Virus record (IMG/VR): IMGVR_UViG_3300024520_000448
Coordinates: 1 to 25,712 of that record
DNA length: 25,712 bases
From: a virus
Reading direction: 5' to 3' (one strand)
The notes under the pieces were generated by a model, which was not told the origin of the DNA, made no database searches, and saw nothing but the letters and a program-made list of their open reading frames with translations. Position numbers and translations under genes: made by a program. Shown here piece after piece: positions 22,412 through 25,712 of this stretch. Positions within the stretch are counted from its first letter, which is position 1. Each line of letters begins with the position of its first letter.

Positions 22412-23280
22412 CAGAAGGGGATCTCGTCATCGCCGAGCGGCGCCAGCTCTTCGGCTGCGTCCTGCCCGGTCTCGGGGAAGGCTCCCGTCAGCCGGTCATA
22501 CATCCGATCATAGCCCGGCTTTGGGGGGCAGTGCTCCATCAGATGCGCGTGGACGGTCTTCTCCGTGATCGTTCCCGTGAGTAGCGGCAGCCGTTCGGCC
22601 TTGAGCGCGGCCTGGAGGACTTTGATCGTATCCAGACCCGAGGCTTTGCAGTGCTTCCGGCTGGCCGTCATCAGCCGCCAGGTCATGTTTACCGTGATCC
22701 CGGAGAATCCTCCAGACGCTGCGGTCTGTGCGGAGGGTGCGGAGGGTGCCGGCCCTGACGTGCGTCGCGCTGCGGGGCTGTCCGGGAACGGCTGAGAGTG
22801 ATCCTCGCCTTCGTTCGCCTCTGTGTCTGGCTGGTCTTCGGTCGGGATCGAGAACGCCTGGAAGATCCCGGCCTTCAGCGCAGTCGAGAGCGCCTGCGCT
22901 GCGCCCTTGTCGGGGGGATTGACGGCGTCGGCTCCCTGCCCGATCACCCGCATCGTCTCGCGATGCGTGGCCTCATTCGTCCCGTCGAAGCCGAGCAGCG
23001 TAAAGGTGTAGTCCACGGTCACGCGCGTGAGCAGCGCCTTCTTCTCGACGCCATTCCGGTCGCTCCAGGTCAGCTCCTGGACGGCGTCCGAGACGACGGA
23101 GGGCGTCATCACGAGACCCTTCGCGACGAGCTGCGGCTGGAGCCAGGCGAGCACCTGCTGAATCCCCCTGAAGGAGTATCCCATAGGGGAGCGCTCGGAG
23201 AGCGGGATCGCGGCGGCGTCGCGCATGATCGCGAGCCGGGCCTCGTATACTGACTTGAACGCTGCGGACTTCGCGGGCAT
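22411..23280 (-). CDS. erf: ERF-family single-strand annealing protein with SSB-like C-terminal tip
   Basis: 289 residues, ATG at 23280 preceded by AGGAGG. ERF-type proteins bind single-stranded DNA and anneal complementary strands in phage recombination. Signatures are MGYSFRGIQQVLAWLQPQL followed by VAKGLVMTP (about 33-60), the strand region with VDYTFTLLGFDG, and GQGADAVNPPDKGAAQALSTALK with FQAFSIPTEDQPD (about 113-152). A Ser/Pro/Ala linker (about 155-195) leads to a C-terminal domain with two Cys and ending in GDDEIPF. That last stretch resembles the acidic tip of bacterial SSB (DDDIPF), which docks replication and repair enzymes. No second SSB gene is seen here. The gene follows the Gp157-like gene by 10 bases. 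Confidence 0.88.
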   Translation of the reverse strand: MPAKSAAFKSVYEARLAIMRDAAAIPLSERSPMGYSFRGIQQVLAWLQPQLVAKGLVMTPSVVSDAVQELTWSDRNGVEKKALLTRVTVDYTFTLLGFDGTNEATHRETMRVIGQGADAVNPPDKGAAQALSTALKAGIFQAFSIPTEDQPDTEANEGEDHSQPFPDSPAARRTSGPAPSAPSAQTAASGGFSGITVNMTWRLMTASRKHCKASGLDTIKVLQAALKAERLPLLTGTITEKTVHAHLMEHCPPKPGYDRMYDRLTGAFPETGQDAAEELAPLGDDEIPF

Positions 23281-23290
23281 CGGGATCCTC

Positions 23291-23872
23291 CTAGCTGATC
23301 TTGAGAGTGATACGGCGGTCTCGGACGGCGTAGACCTGGAGCGTCGCGCCCTTCCCCAGGCTCAGCTCCTCGACGTCCGTAGCCTTCATCGCGTCGAGCA
23401 GGAGCTTCAGGCCCGGCGGGGGCGGCTTCGGGTCGAGTCGATACTTCTTCGGGACGAGATGCTCCTTCCCGTCGAGCACGATCGCGGCCTGGCTCTTGGA
23501 GTAGTGGACCCTGACGCGCTCGTCCTTCAGCTCCGAGGCCCATAGGTTCGAGCGCTTCAGGTTCTCAGCCAGATACCGAGCGAGTCCGTCTGCCTGGCGC
23601 TCCAGCTTGCGGGCGTCGAGCAGATAGCGTTCGGCCAGAGCCTTCGCGTCGGCGACGATCTGGGCGGCGATCCCGTTCGGTCCTGCGGCCTCCTGTCGAA
23701 GCCCCTTGATGTAGAGGGCGATCTCCAGCGCGCGCTCTCGGCTGTCCCCTTCCAGGGACTCGATCTCGGCCAGACCCTCCTCTGATACCTCGCCAGTCTC
23801 GCTATCGACGTGACGGCTGATCGCGCTCTGCAGCGCGTCGGCGATCTCGTACAGTCTGCGTTCGTCTGCCAT
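23291..23872 (-). CDS. Siphovirus Gp157-like protein
   Basis: 193 residues. ATG at 23872 is chosen because AGGGGGA lies 5-12 bases upstream; an in-frame longer version starting further upstream would enter the palindromic control region. The order matches Gp157 proteins: RLYEIADALQSAI at the start, a Glu-rich helix, ALYIKGLRQEA (about 65-75), a long helix with LLDARKLERQADGLARYL, and the C-terminal KSQAAIVL / LVPKKYRL / KGATLQVY strands ending in ITLKIS. Gp157 is common next to annealing genes in siphoviruses; its exact role is not settled. First gene of the - strand operon, transcribed away from the shared control region. Confidence 0.8.
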   Translation of the reverse strand: MADERRLYEIADALQSAISRHVDSETGEVSEEGLAEIESLEGDSRERALEIALYIKGLRQEAAGPNGIAAQIVADAKALAERYLLDARKLERQADGLARYLAENLKRSNLWASELKDERVRVHYSKSQAAIVLDGKEHLVPKKYRLDPKPPPPGLKLLLDAMKATDVEELSLGKGATLQVYAVRDRRITLKIS

Positions 23873-23938
23873 TGAATCCCCCTGAAGTGAGGCGAAAGCG
23901 TCGCACACATCCAGAGGTGACGCTACTGTCGAGCGCCT

Positions 23939-23957
23939 GATTGTGTGATACACAATC
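23939..23957. promoter_or_regulatory. Perfect palindromic operator candidate in the divergent control region
   Basis: GATTGTGT-GAT-ACACAATC: perfect 8-base arms with a 3-base spacer, centred at 23948. It lies between the divergent Gp157-like and initiator genes (starts at 23872 and 23974). A second weaker pair, AGCGTC (23897-23902) and GACGCT (23919-23924), lies nearby. The AT content of the palindrome is well above the surroundings. No clean -35/-10 pair could be chosen by eye on either strand. Likely a repressor or activator site controlling both operons. Confidence 0.7.
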
Positions 23958-23973
23958 GGGGATAGGGGGGCCG

Positions 23974-24843
23974 ATGGGATTCAGGCCGCACTTCAAGGCG
24001 CACGTCTCGATCACGACTCATCCGAAGATGGCCCGCATCTATGCGGACGATCAGCTCCTGGCCTGCTGGCTGCGGGTCGGCGTCGAAGCTGTCGAGAAGT
24101 TCGCCGGGAAGACGGGGGGCAGTTTCATCCTCCGCGACCTGGCTCTCTTGCCGCTAGCCAACACCCACGACCTCGCCGATGCGATCGATATCTTCCGGCG
24201 GATCGCGGCCGAGGGAATCTGGAAATTCACGCGCGCCGGCCCGAAAATTCACCGAATCGAATGGCTCAAGCTACCGGAAAAGCAGGGATTCGGAGGCGAA
24301 ACGCAACGGAAACCCGGAGAGAACCCGGAGCAAACGCAACGGAAACCCGGAGCAAACGCCTCGGATCCGACTCCGACTCCGACTCCGATCTTAGATAAGA
24401 AGAAGAAGAAAGAGAAAGAGAAGAGCGCGACGGCTCCCGCCGCCGCTGTGTCTGTGGATCCTCCTGGCGACTGGCCGAATGAGAAGGAGCGCGACCAGAT
24501 CGCAGCCTGGGCGGCGAAGCAGACGCCGAAGATCGAGCGCCGCTATCTCGGCCGGGCGCTGGAGCGATTCCGCGACAGCTCGGAGAACCGGAAGCAGAAG
24601 CGGAAGAACCCGCGCACCCGCCGCGGCTGGTCGGCCGCGTTCCGTGGCGGGCTGTCTGACGAGTGGTTGCTTCCCCCAGAGGTCCGCCGCGAGCGCAGCC
24701 GGCCAGTCGAAGCGAGGCCCGGTCACGGCCGGATCGACCGGCAGAATGCCGAGGCTCAGGCGGATATCGTCCAGGCACACGCGAAAATACACCCCGAGCC
24801 CGTCGAGGGCTGCGTCTGGTGCCCTCAATCAAGCCAGGGCTAG
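23974..24843 (+). CDS. Probable phage replication initiator
   Basis: 289 residues from ATG 23974, which follows a GGGGGG run at 23965-23970; an earlier in-frame TTG lies inside the palindrome. The N-terminal domain (to about 115) has the pattern of phage winged-helix initiator/helicase-loader proteins: GFRPHFKAHVSITTHPKM, then ARIYADDQLLACWLRVGVEA, LRDLALLPLA and IFRRIAAEGIW. Residues about 108-152 are a low-complexity linker (QRKPGENPEQ repeats, PTPTPTP, then a Lys/Glu run). A C-terminal basic domain follows (WPNEKERDQIAAWAAKQTPK, then KRKNPRTRRGWSAAF) and the last residues hold CVWC. It probably marks the origin and recruits helicase. DNA repeats in the linker-coding part may be the origin itself. 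Confidence 0.65.
   Translation: MGFRPHFKAHVSITTHPKMARIYADDQLLACWLRVGVEAVEKFAGKTGGSFILRDLALLPLANTHDLADAIDIFRRIAAEGIWKFTRAGPKIHRIEWLKLPEKQGFGGETQRKPGENPEQTQRKPGANASDPTPTPTPILDKKKKKEKEKSATAPAAAVSVDPPGDWPNEKERDQIAAWAAKQTPKIERRYLGRALERFRDSSENRKQKRKNPRTRRGWSAAFRGGLSDEWLLPPEVRRERSRPVEARPGHGRIDRQNAEAQADIVQAHAKIHPEPVEGCVWCPQSSQG
24299..24425 (+). other. Origin-like repeat block inside the initiator gene
   Basis: Two perfect 21-base direct repeats (24299-24319 and 24332-24352, period 33) contain AACCCGGAG, and a third AACCCGGAG lies at 24322-24330. They are followed by four tandem hexamers (TCCGAC three times, then TCCGAT; 24366-24389) and a 29-base all-purine A-rich run (24397-24425). Iterons followed by an A-rich, strand-asymmetric tract inside the initiator gene match the arrangement of the lambda origin within gene O. 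Protein low complexity alone could also explain it. Confidence 0.5.
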
Positions 24844-24909
24844 GACGGGACCAACCACCAGCGGGTGCTCTTAGAGAGCAACCTGCGCGCTCACAGAGGA
24901 GACTCCAGC

Positions 24910-25113
24910 ATGATCGAGATCGTGAAACGCCAGGCTCCAGCTATGACTCTGACCCCGCAGTTGCCATCGCGAACGCGGCGCGTCGTCCACTATCGCTGCT
25001 GCGACTGCTGCGAGATCCAGTACGTCTTCAAATATGTGGGTCTACCGCAGCGGCTCGTCCGCTGCGTAGCCTGCTCATTCGCGAGGTGGCGACGCCGCCA
25101 GGGCATCGCATGA
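24910..25113 (+). CDS. 67-residue zinc-ribbon protein
   Basis: ATG at 24910 is chosen because GAGGAG at 24896-24901 precedes it at good spacing; an in-frame start at 24865 has none. Cysteines 30, 31, 33, 34 (RCCDCC) and 52, 55 (CVAC) give two knuckles separated by about 18-20 residues, flanked by basic residues (RTRR before, RWRRRQ after). It looks like a small nucleic-acid-binding zinc ribbon without a catalytic domain. It overlaps the nuclease gene by ATGA, so the two may act together, for example targeting DNA ends or junctions. Function not established. Confidence 0.7.
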   Translation: MIEIVKRQAPAMTLTPQLPSRTRRVVHYRCCDCCEIQYVFKYVGLPQRLVRCVACSFARWRRRQGIA

Positions 25114-25559
25114 GCCGCTCGACTCACGCGATCGGGGCTGCTCGCGACGCGAATGAGCCCGAGATCCGGCGGGCATTCGAGGAGGTCTGTGGCGCGGTCT
25201 TCTGGCCGACCGCTGAGCCTGTGGACGCGCTCGTCTGGTGGATTGGGAGCTACGGCCCGAACAGCCCGCAGCTCCACGCAGTGGAGATCAAGCGCCCGGC
25301 AGGGCCGAAGGGCGGCACATCGGGCCGCAATCTGACCCCGGCCCAGGAGCGATTCTTCGCGGCCTTCCCGGCAGGCGTCCGACATGTCGTCAGGACGGTC
25401 GAGGACGTCTTCGATCTGGTCCCCCGGCAGCCTGGCTGGCCCGCGGCTCGCCATCGACCTGCCGTCTGGGAAGCTATCCGCGAGTTGAGGCCGACCCGCT
25501 CGCCCGAGGACGCGAAGTACGCCGCCGTCTTCCACGCGCGTCGAAGTAGCGAGCCCTGA
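25110..25559 (+). CDS. PD-(D/E)XK / VRR-NUC-type nuclease
   Basis: 149 residues, ATG 25110 overlapping the zinc-ribbon stop. A plausible active site is Asp 39 (EPVDALVWW) followed by VEIK with Glu 59 and Lys 61, then LTPAQERFF with Gln 79 (about 75-83), the order D...ExK...Q seen in VRR-NUC and Holliday-junction resolvase-like enzymes. A Glu in the first helix (NEPEIRRAFEE) would complete the site. Phage enzymes of this kind process branched DNA before packaging. The C-terminal 45 residues are basic and Pro-rich. The end of the gene (25474-25559) is antisense to the C-terminal tail of the regulator gene. The motif set is good; exact specificity is unknown. Confidence 0.7.
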   Translation: MSRSTHAIGAARDANEPEIRRAFEEVCGAVFWPTAEPVDALVWWIGSYGPNSPQLHAVEIKRPAGPKGGTSGRNLTPAQERFFAAFPAGVRHVVRTVEDVFDLVPRQPGWPAARHRPAVWEAIRELRPTRSPEDAKYAAVFHARRSSEP

Positions 25560-25712
25560 TTGCAGCGTTCACCAGCTCGGACACGTCGATCTCTCGGCGC
25601 CCGGCCTCGATCTCCAGGAGCGCATTCAGATCGGGCGCGAGGGCGACCGAGCGCCGTCTGACGGTCCCGCTCTCGTGCTTCGTGGGCCGGGAGCCCTGCT
25701 GTCTGTGGTAGA
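25474..25712 (-). CDS. Ribbon-helix-helix regulator (5' end cut by window)
   Basis: On the - strand a frame is open from 25710 to a TAG at 25474, 78 residues, with no in-frame start codon before the motif, so its start lies beyond the edge. It contains a clear ribbon-helix-helix: strand TVRRRSVALAP, helix 1 DLNALLEIEAGRR, turn EIDVS, helix 2 SELVNAAIRARYFD. Such proteins are dimeric repressors of the CopG/Arc type that bind inverted repeats with their paired strands. The tail after the motif is Arg/Ser-rich (GRRRRTSRPRASG) and antisense to the nuclease gene end. It could bind the palindrome at 23939-23957; this is inference. Confidence 0.7.
   Translation of the reverse strand, partial: YHRQQGSRPTKHESGTVRRRSVALAPDLNALLEIEAGRREIDVSELVNAAIRARYFDARGRRRRTSRPRASGSASTRG

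Noticed and set aside
24366-24425. Possible CRISPR-like or microsatellite array
   Set aside because: Only hexamer and purine repeats without spacers; it fits an origin or linker-coding sequence, not a CRISPR array.
24871-24885. Short hairpin TGCTCT-TAG-AGAGCA before the zinc-ribbon gene
   Set aside because: Six base pairs with no T-run and no extension; too weak to call a terminator or attenuator.
24663-25109. Longer version of the nuclease gene starting upstream at 24663
   Set aside because: It would run through the initiator and zinc-ribbon genes in another frame. ATG 25110 forms an ATGA overlap and begins where the protein looks folded.
1-25712. tRNA genes, integrase, transposase or insertion sequence ends
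   Set aside because: No cloverleaf-like segment, no tyrosine/serine recombinase or transposase motif, and no terminal inverted repeats with target duplications were seen by eye.

Overview
The window is a 25.7 kb piece of a tailed double-stranded DNA phage (Caudoviricetes, siphovirus type: HK97-fold head, tape measure, no sheath or baseplate genes). It could be a free phage or a prophage; no host gene is visible to decide. Base composition is high in G+C, codons end mostly in G or C, and genes are packed with ATGA, GTGA or TGATG stop/start overlaps. The host cannot be named. A lipobox protein next to an endolysin fits a diderm (Gram-negative-like) host, but that is inference.

Layout. (1) 1-172: 3' end of an upstream gene and a short spacer with an inverted repeat. 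(2) 173-2623, + strand, DNA packaging: a DUF5681-type small-terminase candidate, a helical protein, a 59-residue Cys4 protein and the large terminase. (3) 2620-8414, head: two tandem paralogous beta-rich proteins, a 54-residue basic protein, a portal fused to a Mu F-like domain, an S78-type prohead protease and an HK97-fold major capsid protein. (4) 8443-11426, connectors: a hairpin after the capsid gene, a Cys-containing unknown protein, a gp6-like connector with an extra N-terminal beta domain, an HK97 gp10-like protein and two tail-terminator-like proteins. (5) 11445-20226, tail: major tail protein, short tape measure protein, two large tail-tip proteins and three tandem paralogous fibre-tip proteins. 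(6) 20234-21976, lysis: one-TM holin-like protein, M15 peptidase endolysin, exported Cys-rich protein, lipoprotein and a DUF1353 protein.

(7) 23872-21973, - strand: Gp157-like protein, ERF-family annealing protein with an SSB-like acidic tip, a small membrane protein, a 55-residue zinc-ribbon protein and a possible 25-residue peptide. This operon runs head-on into the lysis operon with no spacer. (8) 23873-23973: divergent control region with a perfect 8-3-8 palindrome. (9) 23974-25559, + strand: probable replication initiator carrying iteron-like repeats and a purine tract, a zinc-ribbon protein and a PD-(D/E)XK-type nuclease. (10) 25474-25712, - strand: a ribbon-helix-helix regulator cut by the window edge.

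Taken together, module 2 cuts and pumps DNA, modules 3-4 build and close the head, module 5 builds the tail and host-recognition tip, and module 6 releases progeny. Modules 7 and 9 handle replication and recombination and share one palindromic control region, which the ribbon-helix-helix protein might bind. Unusual points include the in-gene origin candidate, the portal-MuF and connector fusions, the absence of a tail-chaperone gene between tail tube and tape measure, several small zinc-type proteins too short for ordinary gene calling, and a stop/start junction displayed in a hairpin loop.
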